Part shown: piece after piece, positions 54,748 through 63,016 of the stretch
How the letters are laid out: each line of letters begins with the position of its first letter
Numbering within the stretch: the stretch's first letter is position 1
Origin: Flavobacterium hiemivividum
Lineage (GTDB): Bacteria; Bacteroidota; Bacteroidia; Flavobacteriales; Flavobacteriaceae
Reading direction: 5' to 3'
Assembly: GCF_004349145.1 (NCBI RefSeq)
Contig: NZ_SMFO01000016.1
Location: 1-64,000 of the forward strand
DNA length: 64,000 nt
Program-made: the position numbers and the translations under genes
Notes under the pieces: generated by a model
What the model was told of the DNA's origin: nothing
Database searches by the model: none
The model's input: only the letters and a program-made list of their open reading frames with translations

Positions 54748-55097
54748 CTAATTTAAGCCGTGCTTGCAATCAAGGTATTGAATACAAACACAGCAATCTT
54801 AACTTGCGAACTGAGCCAAGCTTGTCATTTTTTACTGCTCGAATAATAATGGAAAAGGCTGTCGAATTACAACAGTTTCTCCCTTCTCTATAAAAATTGG
54901 GAACTATAAAAAATTAAAACATATTTAATTCATTTACAAAGTGTTATTGATTTAAAATAATCAGAAACGGTATTTATTTTTTATTTAATTAAAAAAATAT
55001 TGATGTTATAAACTTCTAATGTCTTATATTTCAAAACATGAAGCTCTATTATTCCTAATGGAAACTCTAAAAAATTAAAAAATATAATTAATTTTCT
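54748..55097. other. Non-coding stretch between mlaD and the antiporter
   Basis: 350 bp, very AT-rich. The string CTATAAAAAATTAAAA near 54904 has a partial copy CTCTAAAAAATTAAAA near 55065. No gene or clear terminator is seen. Confidence 0.4.
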
Positions 55098-56321
55098 ATG
55101 ACAATTATAATTTCACTTTGTCTTTTACTACTTATCGCTTACTTGTTTGATCTTACAGCTTCAAGGACAAAAATACCTTCTGTTATACTATTATTACTTT
55201 TGGGTTGGATCGTTAGAGAAGTAACCTTCTTTTTTAGTATTGAGCTACCAAATCTTACAACTATCCTACCCATTTTAGGTACAATTGGACTTATTTTAAT
55301 TGTATTGGAAGGTTCTTTAGAGTTGGAGCTCAACAAATCTAAAATTGGACTGATAAAAAAATCATCCATAGGGGCTTTCTTGCCTTTGATTGTGCTTGCC
55401 TTTTCGCTTGCCTATTTATTCCATTATTATGGAGGATATTCCTTCAGAGATAGTCTTTTAAATGCGATCCCATTTTGCGTTATTAGCAGCGCAATCGCAA
55501 TACCAAGCGTAATAAACCTTTCTTCGACTCAAAAAGAATTTATCATTTATGAAAGTAGTTTATCTGATATTTTCGGAGTTATTTTCTTCAATTTCATTGC
55601 ATACAATTCTAGCTTCGGTTTAGAAACATTTGGATATTTTTGTTTAGAAATACTAGTAATAATAGCAATTTCCTTTGTGGCAACAATATTACTATCCTTT
55701 CTGCTCAATAAAATTGAACACCATATTAAATTTGTCCCTATCGTGTTACTAATCATATTAATTTATGAAGTATCCAAAATATTCCATTTGCCAGCACTTA
55801 TTTTTATCCTAGTTTTCGGATTGTCAATTGGTAATTTAGATGAACTAAAACATTATAGATGGACCCAACAATTTAGACTTGACTTACTGAACAAGGAGGT
55901 TGCGAAGTTTAAGGAACTGATTATCGAAGCGACTTTTCTGGTTAGAGCCTTGTTCTTTCTTTTGTTTGGTTATTTGATCAAAACTGCCGAAATTTTAAAT
56001 ACGGACACGCTGGTATGGGCTGGAGGAATTGTAGCTATACTTTTTACTTTGCGTTTCATCCAACTTAAAATATCTAAAATCCCTTTATTCCCGTTGCTTT
56101 TTGTAGCGCCACGAGGACTTATTACGATCTTATTATTTTTAGGAATCGCACCAGAGCATTCGATAATGCTAGTCAATAAATCTTTAATTATTCAAGTAAT
56201 CCTGATGACTGCAATTATAATGATGCTGGGATTAATGATTACTGCCAAAAAAAGAAAAACAATTCTAGAAGAAAGAAGAAAAGCACAGGAGGAATCCATG
56301 GACGAAAACATAGTAGTCTAA
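55098..56321 (+). CDS. Cation:proton antiporter
   Basis: A 407-residue membrane protein with about 11-12 hydrophobic segments in the monovalent cation/proton antiporter pattern: TKIPSVILLLLLGWIVR, then LIVLEGSLELELNK, and ESSLSDIFGVIFFNFI in the ion-binding region. It ends in a short charged cytoplasmic tail. Na+ or K+ exchange for protons is likely. It could help pH or salt balance and is the rightmost gene of the stress and transport group. Confidence 0.85.
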   Translation: MTIIISLCLLLLIAYLFDLTASRTKIPSVILLLLLGWIVREVTFFFSIELPNLTTILPILGTIGLILIVLEGSLELELNKSKIGLIKKSSIGAFLPLIVLAFSLAYLFHYYGGYSFRDSLLNAIPFCVISSAIAIPSVINLSSTQKEFIIYESSLSDIFGVIFFNFIAYNSSFGLETFGYFCLEILVIIAISFVATILLSFLLNKIEHHIKFVPIVLLIILIYEVSKIFHLPALIFILVFGLSIGNLDELKHYRWTQQFRLDLLNKEVAKFKELIIEATFLVRALFFLLFGYLIKTAEILNTDTLVWAGGIVAILFTLRFIQLKISKIPLFPLLFVAPRGLITILLFLGIAPEHSIMLVNKSLIIQVILMTAIIMMLGLMITAKKRKTILEERRKAQEESMDENIVV

Positions 56322-56398
56322 AAAAAACGTCTCTTGAACTAGCTGCAAAATAATATTTAAACTATTTAAAGGCAGTGTTCACGAGTCGTTTATTTTTT

Positions 56399-57523
56399 TT
56401 AAATGCTTTTTAAAGCATCCATCAACAAGTCAATATCTTCTTTCGAATTATAATGGCTGAAAGAAATACGCAGACTCGGTTTTCTTAAATCATCCTCCGA
56501 AAGCATTTCGGCTAATACATGTGAAGCCCTAATACTTCCACTCTGACAAGCACTTCCTCGCGAAACTGCAATGCCTTTCATGTCTAAATGAAATAAAATC
56601 ATGGCTGTTTTATCCTCTTCAAGAGGTAATAAAACATTCAGTATATTATAAAAACCATCTTGACTTCCGTTTATTACAAATTCTGGAAAATCAATTTCAA
56701 GTCGCTCTATTAGATACTTTTTTAGTTCAGAAATTTGGGTTCTTTCCACCTCTAAATTACTGTATGAAAGTTCCAAAGCTTTTGCCATTCCCGCAATTTG
56801 GTGAGTCGCTTCTGTTCCTGCTCGCAATCCCTTTTCCTGTTCGCCTCCATAAAACAAAGGCTGCAAACCTGAATTTTTTCGAACAAATGCAAATCCAACA
56901 CCTTTGGGTCCATGAAATTTATGTGCGCTAGCAACTAGAAAATCTATAGCTAGTTCTTGTAAATCAATTTCTTTTTTTCCAATGGACTGCACCGTATCAG
57001 AATGTAAAAGTGCGTTGTATTGCTTGCATATTGGTACGACTCTACTTAAATCTAAAACAGTTCCAATTTCATTATTGACATGCATTAGGCTCACTAGTGT
57101 CTTATGATTTTGCGACAATAATTCGACTAAATCTGTGATGTCGATTTCTCCATTTGGCTTGACCGCTACGTAATCTACCTGAATTCCAAATTCTTTTTGC
57201 AATGCCTGAACGGTATACAAAACGGCATGATGCTCAATTTTACTGGTAATAATACGTTGCACTTTCAAATCTACCACAGCAGAACGAAGGATCCAGTTAT
57301 TAGCTTCCGTTCCACAAGATGTAAAAATAATTTCTTGTGCAGCAGCATTCAACTGCTTTGCAATTGATTTTCTAGAAAGTTCCAATATACTTTTGGCATT
57401 TCGACCAAAACTATGCGTTGAAGAAGGATTTCCAAAATCTTCTGCCATTACTTTTGTCATTTCTTGAATGACTTCTGGTCGTATGGCTGTCGTTGATGCG
57501 TTATCGAGGTATATTTTTTTCAT
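56399..57523 (-). CDS. Cysteine desulfurase (NifS/IscS family)
   Basis: 374 residues from the ATG at 57523 (MKKIYLDNASTTAIRP); a longer frame to 57568 would add 15 residues without family support. PLP Lys202 in VASAHKFHGPKG and catalytic Cys326 in SRGSACQSGS are present. It transfers sulfur from cysteine for Fe-S clusters or thiolated tRNA. The short Cys loop fits the NifS/IscS group. It is divergent from the lipoprotein gene at 57610. Confidence 0.93.
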   Translation of the reverse strand: MKKIYLDNASTTAIRPEVIQEMTKVMAEDFGNPSSTHSFGRNAKSILELSRKSIAKQLNAAAQEIIFTSCGTEANNWILRSAVVDLKVQRIITSKIEHHAVLYTVQALQKEFGIQVDYVAVKPNGEIDITDLVELLSQNHKTLVSLMHVNNEIGTVLDLSRVVPICKQYNALLHSDTVQSIGKKEIDLQELAIDFLVASAHKFHGPKGVGFAFVRKNSGLQPLFYGGEQEKGLRAGTEATHQIAGMAKALELSYSNLEVERTQISELKKYLIERLEIDFPEFVINGSQDGFYNILNVLLPLEEDKTAMILFHLDMKGIAVSRGSACQSGSIRASHVLAEMLSEDDLRKPSLRISFSHYNSKEDIDLLMDALKSI

Positions 57524-57609
57524 TGTTGCAAAGTTATGAAATATCAATTGCGTATTCTCCAATATCAATTGTCATTTTTTTAGCTATTTTTGTAAAAATA
57601 TATTTTACG

Positions 57610-58569
57610 ATGAAAAGAGTTCTAGGCCTATTGGTTTTTGTATTAGTTTTAAATGGTTGCGACGATGGAAATTTAATTCAGGAAGATATTAACTTCGAAG
57701 ATGTAAGCACTCAAAGTTGCACTACAAATGACATTATTTTCAAACTAAAGGAAAAAGAAGGTCTGCTTCTTGAAATTCCGAGCACTACTTTCGTAAACGA
57801 ATCTTCAGTGGCTGGCGCACCAACCCTTTTAGATATTAGCAGCAGCAATCGCGTAGTTTATCGCTTTTATGACGGTGTCGTATCGAGCAACAATATCTGC
57901 GAAACCATAGCTCCCGCTACTCCAGTAGTAACCGATCAATGGAATGCCACGGCCGGTAAAATACAAATATTTACTACTGCAGTAAAAACGGTAGATGCAG
58001 AGGAGAACAGCAGCCGAATTACAGGTTACAAGCACAACATTGTTTTTAAAAACATCACTTTTGCAAAAAGCAACGGAACCCAAGTATATGAAACTTTCCC
58101 TTTTGGTGATTATGTAACAACAGCCACAGCTTTACCTTTTCTTTTTGATAAGACAGTCGAGAAATGCAGTTCATCTAATCTAGTGTATAATTCTACTAGC
58201 AGCGAATCTCTAACATTAAATATCGACCCAAGTTTAATTGTTAATGCAGCTACACCTTTAAACTCTCCAAGAACAGGAATCATTGGCACCACATCAAACG
58301 TACTTAGCTACCGCTTATTTACAGGTCTTTTAACGGCTGATTATTTCTGCGGAACAACAACACCTACTTCACCTGCAATTAACGAACAATGGGATGCTGT
58401 AAGTGGCGTATCAGGAGTTAGCGGGATTGTGGAAGTAACGACAACAACAAACGGACCCACTGCTTTTAAGCATACAATAGTCCTTAAAAAAGTAACTTTA
58501 AAGAAAGGAAATAATACTTTTTTATTGGGTGATAATTTTATCTACGGTGATTTGTTGACGACAAATTAA
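57610..58569 (+). CDS. Lipoprotein with two tandem copies of an unknown domain
   Basis: 319 residues from the ATG at 57610; the longer upstream frame overlaps the divergent gene and lacks a signal. The lipobox VLVLNGC places the lipid on Cys16. After a short linker there are two homologous halves (about 30-185 and 185-319): each has CxxNxI/L-type start, a YRFYDG or YRLFTG block, an ICET/FCGT Cys, DQWNATAGK or EQWDAVSG, and KHNIVFKNITFAK or KHTIVLKKVTLKK. I do not recognise the fold. Likely a surface or periplasmic flavobacterial protein. Confidence 0.82.
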   Translation: MKRVLGLLVFVLVLNGCDDGNLIQEDINFEDVSTQSCTTNDIIFKLKEKEGLLLEIPSTTFVNESSVAGAPTLLDISSSNRVVYRFYDGVVSSNNICETIAPATPVVTDQWNATAGKIQIFTTAVKTVDAEENSSRITGYKHNIVFKNITFAKSNGTQVYETFPFGDYVTTATALPFLFDKTVEKCSSSNLVYNSTSSESLTLNIDPSLIVNAATPLNSPRTGIIGTTSNVLSYRLFTGLLTADYFCGTTTPTSPAINEQWDAVSGVSGVSGIVEVTTTTNGPTAFKHTIVLKKVTLKKGNNTFLLGDNFIYGDLLTTN

Positions 58570-58598
58570 GCGGTAATTATTACTAAAAAATAAGCATA

Positions 58599-58641
58599 AA
58601 AATGTCCCGTTTTGTAATCACAAAACGGGACATTTTTTTTT
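58599..58641. terminator. Bidirectional terminator
   Basis: 16-bp stem (AAAATGTCCCGTTTTG with its inverse, loop TAATCA at 58615-58620), A-rich on the left and T run on the right, between the convergent lipoprotein and Smr genes. Confidence 0.9.
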
Positions 58642-58655
58642 GAAATTAAGATGCT

Positions 58656-59207
58656 TTATTTACTGTTTTGCTTGATAAAAACTTCGGTGGCACCTTGACC
58701 ATATTTTTGATAATTTCCTTCCTGAAAAGCAATATTATCGTAACGTCCCAATAAGAAATCCAGCTCTGCTTTTAACACTCCTTCGCCAACACCGTGAATA
58801 AAAACGATTTTTGGAATTCGGTTATTTATGGCAAATTCGATGTGACGTTTAGCAGTTTCAGATTGCAAAGTAAGAATGTCATAATTTGACATTCCACGTT
58901 TGTTAGGCACTAATTTTTCGATGTGTAAATCGAATTCTGGCGCTTGTCTTTCGTTCTTGTCTTTGCGTTCTTTAACAAAACTCCTCGGTTTTGGGATCGC
59001 TTTTTCCTTTTCTATTTCATCTCTATTAATTCTTCTAATAGAATCCATTAAGTTACTGGTATCGTTTACCTTAATTAATTCATTGACAATAAATGTCATC
59101 ATGAATCCGTCCTCTGTTTCGATCGTTACGTCATTATTTTTCACAGAAACTACTACTCCATTTATAGCCTCGTCCAGAACTGAAACCTTATCTCCTTTAC
59201 TAAACAT
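58656..59207 (-). CDS. Smr-domain protein (MutS2/DUF2027-like)
   Basis: A 183-residue protein. The N-terminal part resembles a small beta-barrel (GDKVSVLDEAINGVVVSV), the C-terminal part is an Smr domain with DLHIEKLV and IHGVGEGVLK, a nuclease-associated motif. Bacteroidota proteins of this type are of unknown role, with nucleic acid binding or cleavage likely. It overlaps the 63-residue membrane protein gene upstream by 8 nt. Confidence 0.88.
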   Translation of the reverse strand: MFSKGDKVSVLDEAINGVVVSVKNNDVTIETEDGFMMTFIVNELIKVNDTSNLMDSIRRINRDEIEKEKAIPKPRSFVKERKDKNERQAPEFDLHIEKLVPNKRGMSNYDILTLQSETAKRHIEFAINNRIPKIVFIHGVGEGVLKAELDFLLGRYDNIAFQEGNYQKYGQGATEVFIKQNSK

Positions 59208-59391
59208 CTTTTTTATCTTTATCGTGATTATTTTGATTTTTACTCGGTGTTTTAGAACTCAACCGCATCATGCCAAACATAAAAACAGCAAGTGCAATTA
59301 CGGTGATATACACATTTTTATCGGCACTTACCTGCTCAAAAAAAGCAACAAGTATTGCGACAAACATCATTGGAATTATTAATTTTTTCAT
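59200..59391 (-). CDS. Small membrane protein of unknown function
   Basis: 63 residues with two hydrophobic segments (LIIPMMFVAILVAFF and VYITVIALAVFMFGMM) and a Lys/Asp-rich C-terminus. It overlaps the Smr gene by 8 nt, so they are co-translated. A -7-type box lies 20 nt upstream. No family recognised. Confidence 0.75.
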   Translation of the reverse strand: MKKLIIPMMFVAILVAFFEQVSADKNVYITVIALAVFMFGMMRLSSKTPSKNQNNHDKDKKDV

Positions 59392-59410
59392 TTCTTTACT
59401 TATCAGAATC

Positions 59411-59418
59411 CAAAGGTA
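59411..59418 (-). promoter_or_regulatory. Candidate -7 box of the small membrane protein-Smr pair
   Basis: On the minus strand TACCTTTG matches TAnnTTTG, 20 nt before the ATG at 59391. No -33 TTG is seen at a suitable distance. Confidence 0.4.
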
Positions 59419-59603
59419 ATAAAATTAAAATTGGCGCCTTTTTTTATTAAATGGTTTACTGAAATTTTGTAAATTGTACAGACATAAAATCATTAGATTT
59501 ATACCGTTTACTAGTCCGAATTTAACCTACAATAAATGCATTCAAATTAGATTATTTAATGGTATTAACTTAGAACAATTACACTCAAAAAAAACTTTAA
59601 ATT

Positions 59604-59879
59604 GTGTTAGAAAAATATATGATTCCTTGCCTTAGTAAAACCCTTTTTGGAGTGGAGTGTTTGGGTTGCGGTTTTCAGCGATCGTTACTTTTACTTTTCA
59701 AAGGGGATATTACTAGTTCGTTTCAAATGTATCCTGCCCTATTTACCTCACTTTTATTTTTAGGTCTTCTGGGTTTTCATTTTATTTATAAAGGTATTAT
59801 TTCGCAAAAATTAATCGTGATTGTGGCGCTTATTAATGTACTTTTTATGGTTGCCGGCTACTTCTACAAACACTATTAG
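59604..59879 (+). CDS. DUF2752 membrane protein
   Basis: 91 residues with the DUF2752 hallmark VECLGCGFQRSLLLLFKGD and two to three hydrophobic segments. The first codon in the open frame is GTG; an ATG five codons downstream (MIPCLSKT) is an alternative. Function unknown. In related genomes the family often sits beside other small membrane genes, as here. Confidence 0.82.
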   Translation: MLEKYMIPCLSKTLFGVECLGCGFQRSLLLLFKGDITSSFQMYPALFTSLLFLGLLGFHFIYKGIISQKLIVIVALINVLFMVAGYFYKHY

Positions 59880-60230
59880 AGAATTCTAGGTAAGCAAGAA
59901 ATGAACTTATCCAGTCTAATGACTCTTAGAAAGCATTTATTATTTTGAATTAAATCATACTTACTTCTATTCACTCCTATCGTAAATGTCTCATTAAAGG
60001 ATAGTGCTTTTCATTATACTATGTTAAATATCCAACTTATAAATGCTCATTGTTATAAAATAATGAAGCCAAACAAATTGAAATCAATATATTTGTTTCG
60101 TCTTATTTATTGAGACTAATTAACAAAATAACAAGCGTAAAGCTCCTTCTATTTCAATAAGAATTGTTATTGCAGTTATAAGTTACTACGCACTTAAGGC
60201 CTTTTCTATTAACAATTCAACACCATAATC
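59880..60230. other. Non-coding stretch before cysE
   Basis: 350 bp with no gene seen. A -7-type box TATATTTG is at 60088-60095, about 135 nt before cysE, without a TTG at proper distance. No hairpin or S-box-like fold recognised. Confidence 0.4.
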
Positions 60231-61022
60231 ATGACAAAAGATCTGATTATTAAAAATATAATCGCATTAAAGGGACAGTCCGCGATTAATTACGGAATCA
60301 AAACTAAAATCGAGGATTTTACTGAAAAATTATTTTATACTTTATTTGATGCCAATGCGCCTTTGAGCGAAAGTATTGAAGAGCTTAAAATTTTATTCAA
60401 AGAAATTTCTGTAATTGCATGCAAAAAACCGCAAGGTCAATGCGATGGAATTTGGAATAGTTTTCTTGAAAAACTACCTTCTGTTCTTGAAAAACTAAAT
60501 CAAGATGCTAATTATTTTTTGGAAAATGATCCTGCTTCCAATAGCTTGGAAGAAGTATATCTTGGCTACCCTGGGTTTTATGCCGTTGCTATTTACAGAC
60601 TCAGCCACGAGCTGTACCTATTGGATTTACTCCTGTTTTCGAGATTAATGAGCGAATATGCACATAGAATCACCGGAACAGATATCCATGCTGGTGCTAA
60701 AATCGACTCCCCCATTTTCATTGATCATGCCACTGGTATCGTAATTGGAGAAACAACAGTTATAGAAAAATACGTTAAAATATATCAAGGAGTCACCTTA
60801 GGGGCACTTAGCGTAAGTAAAGACATGAAAAACGAAAAAAGACATCCTACGGTGGAGCAAAACGTGTGTATATATGCTAATGCAACCATATTAGGAGGGA
60901 ATACTACAATAGGTAAAAACAGTATTATAGGTGGGAATTCATGGATTACCAAATCCATTCCCAAAAATTCACTTGTCACGAATACCACAACTACAGAAGT
61001 AAAAATAAAAGAATTACGATAG
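60231..61022 (+). CDS. cysE: Serine O-acetyltransferase
   Basis: A 263-residue enzyme that makes O-acetylserine from serine and acetyl-CoA. The C-terminal half has the left-handed hexapeptide helix (HAGAKIDSPIFIDHATGIVIGET, then KIYQGVTLGALS and ILGGNTTIGKNSIIGGNS). The gene stops 1 nt before the start of cysM, so the two make a compact cysteine-synthesis operon. Confidence 0.94.
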   Translation: MTKDLIIKNIIALKGQSAINYGIKTKIEDFTEKLFYTLFDANAPLSESIEELKILFKEISVIACKKPQGQCDGIWNSFLEKLPSVLEKLNQDANYFLENDPASNSLEEVYLGYPGFYAVAIYRLSHELYLLDLLLFSRLMSEYAHRITGTDIHAGAKIDSPIFIDHATGIVIGETTVIEKYVKIYQGVTLGALSVSKDMKNEKRHPTVEQNVCIYANATILGGNTTIGKNSIIGGNSWITKSIPKNSLVTNTTTTEVKIKELR

Positions 61023-61023
61023 C

Positions 61024-61911
61024 ATGGATCCGCAAAAATTATTAGACCTGATTGGTAATACGCCCTTGGTAGAAACTGTCAATTTGATTAAAAATAAGAA
61101 TGTAAAACTACTGTTGAAACTGGAAGGAAACAATCCAGGCGGAAGTGTAAAAGACCGCGCAGCCCACAATATGATTGCCTCCGCATTAGAAAGAGGAGAC
61201 ATCAAGAAGGGAGACAAATTGATTGAAGCCACCAGTGGAAACACAGGAATCGCATTGGCCATGATCGCCCAATTATTAAATATAGAGATCGAACTCGTAT
61301 TACCTGAAGATTCAACCAAAGAACGCACCCAAACCATGCGTGCTTATGGCGCTACGGTAACACTGACTTCTGCCAAGGAAGGAATACTAGGCTCTAGAGA
61401 TTATGCCGACAAAAAAGTGGCCGAAGGCGGTTATATCATGTTGAACCAGTTTGCCAATGAAGACAATTGGAAAGCGCATTATAAAACGACAGGTCCAGAA
61501 ATATGGAACGACACGAAGGGTGGTGTAACCCATTTTGTTTCGGCAATGGGAACTACCGGTACCATTATGGGTACTTCTACCTATTTGAAAGAACAAAATC
61601 CGAATGTGCAAATTGTAGGTGCGCAACCTAGTGACGGCTCTCAAATTCCCGGTATTCGAAAATGGCCTCAGGAGTATTTGCCTAAAATATTTGATGCCTC
61701 AAAAGTAGACCGTATAATGGAAGTCAGCGAAACCGAAGCTCGCGCCATGACTAAGCGCTTAGCCCTTGAAGAAGGTGTTTTTGCCGGAATGAGTAGTGGT
61801 GGTTCTGTAGCATCAGCCGTAAAAATAGCCGAAGAATTAGAGTCGGGTGTCATTGTTGCCATAATCTGCGACCGAGGCGACCGCTATTTGTCTTCTGATT
61901 TATTCGATTAA
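61024..61911 (+). CDS. cysM: Cysteine synthase
   Basis: A 295-residue PLP enzyme that makes cysteine from O-acetylserine and sulfide or thiosulfate. PLP Lys43 is in GGSVKDRAAHNM, the substrate loop is SGNTGIALA, and the phosphate cup is GTTGTIMGT. Features such as ARAMTKRLALEEGVFAGMSSGG and the shorter length resemble CysM, though CysK/CysM specificity cannot be settled by eye. Confidence 0.92.
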   Translation: MDPQKLLDLIGNTPLVETVNLIKNKNVKLLLKLEGNNPGGSVKDRAAHNMIASALERGDIKKGDKLIEATSGNTGIALAMIAQLLNIEIELVLPEDSTKERTQTMRAYGATVTLTSAKEGILGSRDYADKKVAEGGYIMLNQFANEDNWKAHYKTTGPEIWNDTKGGVTHFVSAMGTTGTIMGTSTYLKEQNPNVQIVGAQPSDGSQIPGIRKWPQEYLPKIFDASKVDRIMEVSETEARAMTKRLALEEGVFAGMSSGGSVASAVKIAEELESGVIVAIICDRGDRYLSSDLFD

Positions 61912-61915
61912 ATAA

Positions 61916-62368
61916 ATGATAACTATTTTAAGAACAAAACCAGAAAATTTTGATTTCGTTCGATTAATTAGCGAACTAGATAAAGACATCCAAATTCGAG
62001 ATGGCGAAGAGCATAGCTTTTATGCGCAGTTCAATAAAACTGATAGTATAAAACATGTTGTAGTTGCTTATGACGGCGATATAGCAGTTGGCTGTGGTGC
62101 TTTTAAGGTATATCAAGGTGACACTGCAGAAATAAAAAGAATGTTTGTCAATCCGGAAAATCGCGGAAGAAAAATAGCTTCAACAATATTAGAAGCACTC
62201 GAAACTTGGGCAAAAGAACTATCATTTGCTAGCTGTATTCTGGAAACCGGCAGAAGATATCCTGAGGCTATTGCTTTATATAAGAAGAACGGCTATGCTG
62301 TTACTAGGAATTATGGTCAATATGAAGGAATTGACGATAGCGTTTGCTTTAGCAAGTCAATCTACTAA
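61916..62368 (+). CDS. GNAT-family N-acetyltransferase
   Basis: A 150-residue acetyltransferase. The acetyl-CoA motif A is seen as IKRMFVNPENRGRKIASTIL, followed by EALETWAKEL and the motif B-like ALYKKNGY. It starts 4 nt after cysM, so it is in the same transcript. Substrate unknown; family members acetylate amines, antibiotics or protein N-termini. Confidence 0.88.
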   Translation: MITILRTKPENFDFVRLISELDKDIQIRDGEEHSFYAQFNKTDSIKHVVVAYDGDIAVGCGAFKVYQGDTAEIKRMFVNPENRGRKIASTILEALETWAKELSFASCILETGRRYPEAIALYKKNGYAVTRNYGQYEGIDDSVCFSKSIY

Positions 62369-62382
62369 GAGAATTACAATAA

Positions 62383-62421
62383 AAAAGTCTCCAATTTGTC
62401 AAACTGGAGACTTTTCATTTT
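62383..62421. terminator. Terminator between GNAT and OsmC genes
   Basis: Stem AAAAGTCTCCA-TTT with its inverse around 62395-62405, one mismatched base pair inside, followed by a T-rich stretch. It serves the rightward cysE operon and possibly the convergent osmC gene. Confidence 0.75.
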
Positions 62422-62439
62422 TATAATTAAACTAATTCC

Positions 62440-62850
62440 TTATTGCAATGTAGCAGTTGTAGAAATAGCAGCATTCAACAATTTAGAAATAGGACAGTTC
62501 TTTTCTGCTTTTGTAACCAGTTGCTGAAAGACATCATCTGAAATCCCTTGTATTTTTGCACTTACCGTTAGATGAGAACTGATAACGGTTCCGTCAACAA
62601 GGTCAATATCGCACTTAGTCTCAATACTTTCAATTTCAAAACCATCTTCGGTAATATAAGCCGAAAGTTGCATCGTAAAACAACCAGAATGCGCCGCCGC
62701 TACTAATTCCTCCGGATTTGTCCCTACTCCTTCTTCAAAACGAGATTTGAACGAATATTGAGTATTTTCTAATGTTGTACTTTGTGTTGTCAATTTTCCT
62801 GCTCCCTCTTTAAGAGAACCATTCCATACTGCAGTTGCATTTCTTTTCAT
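62440..62850 (-). CDS. OsmC-family peroxiredoxin
   Basis: A 136-residue OsmC-type hydroperoxide reductase. The two reactive cysteines are Cys57 in [10 protein letters not shown] and Cys119 in EKNCPISK. Such proteins detoxify organic hydroperoxides. A -7-type box (TAAATTTG on the minus strand, 62881-62874) lies 23 nt upstream. Monocistronic. Confidence 0.92.
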   Translation of the reverse strand: MKRNATAVWNGSLKEGAGKLTTQSTTLENTQYSFKSRFEEGVGTNPEELVAAAHSGCFTMQLSAYITEDGFEIESIETKCDIDLVDGTVISSHLTVSAKIQGISDDVFQQLVTKAEKNCPISKLLNAAISTTATLQ

Positions 62851-62873
62851 AGTTTTATTTTTTATAGTTTTCT

Positions 62874-62881
62874 CAAATTTA
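62874..62881 (-). promoter_or_regulatory. Candidate -7 box of osmC
   Basis: TAAATTTG on the minus strand, matching TAnnTTTG, with no TTG at the -33 distance. Confidence 0.4.
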
Positions 62882-62961
62882 ACTTTTTTAAAATGCGTGG
62901 CTTTCTAACTGCAGTTATTTTAACTAAATTTTAAAAGTTGTCATTAACAAAGCGGAATTAT

Positions 62962-62992
62962 AAATCCAACCCATAATTTATGGGTTGGATTT
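62962..62992. terminator. Hairpin between osmC and the T9SS gene
   Basis: Perfect 14-bp stem (62962-62975 with 62979-62992, loop ATT). It lies 24 nt beyond the stop of the leftward T9SS gene. T runs next to it are short, so termination strength is uncertain. Confidence 0.6.
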
Positions 62993-63016
62993 ATTTTAAT
63001 ATTAATTAAGTGAATT

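Noticed and set aside
57493..57609. Longer N-terminus of the lipoprotein gene
   Set aside because: Adds 39 residues that overlap the divergent cysteine desulfurase start and hide an otherwise perfect lipoprotein signal.
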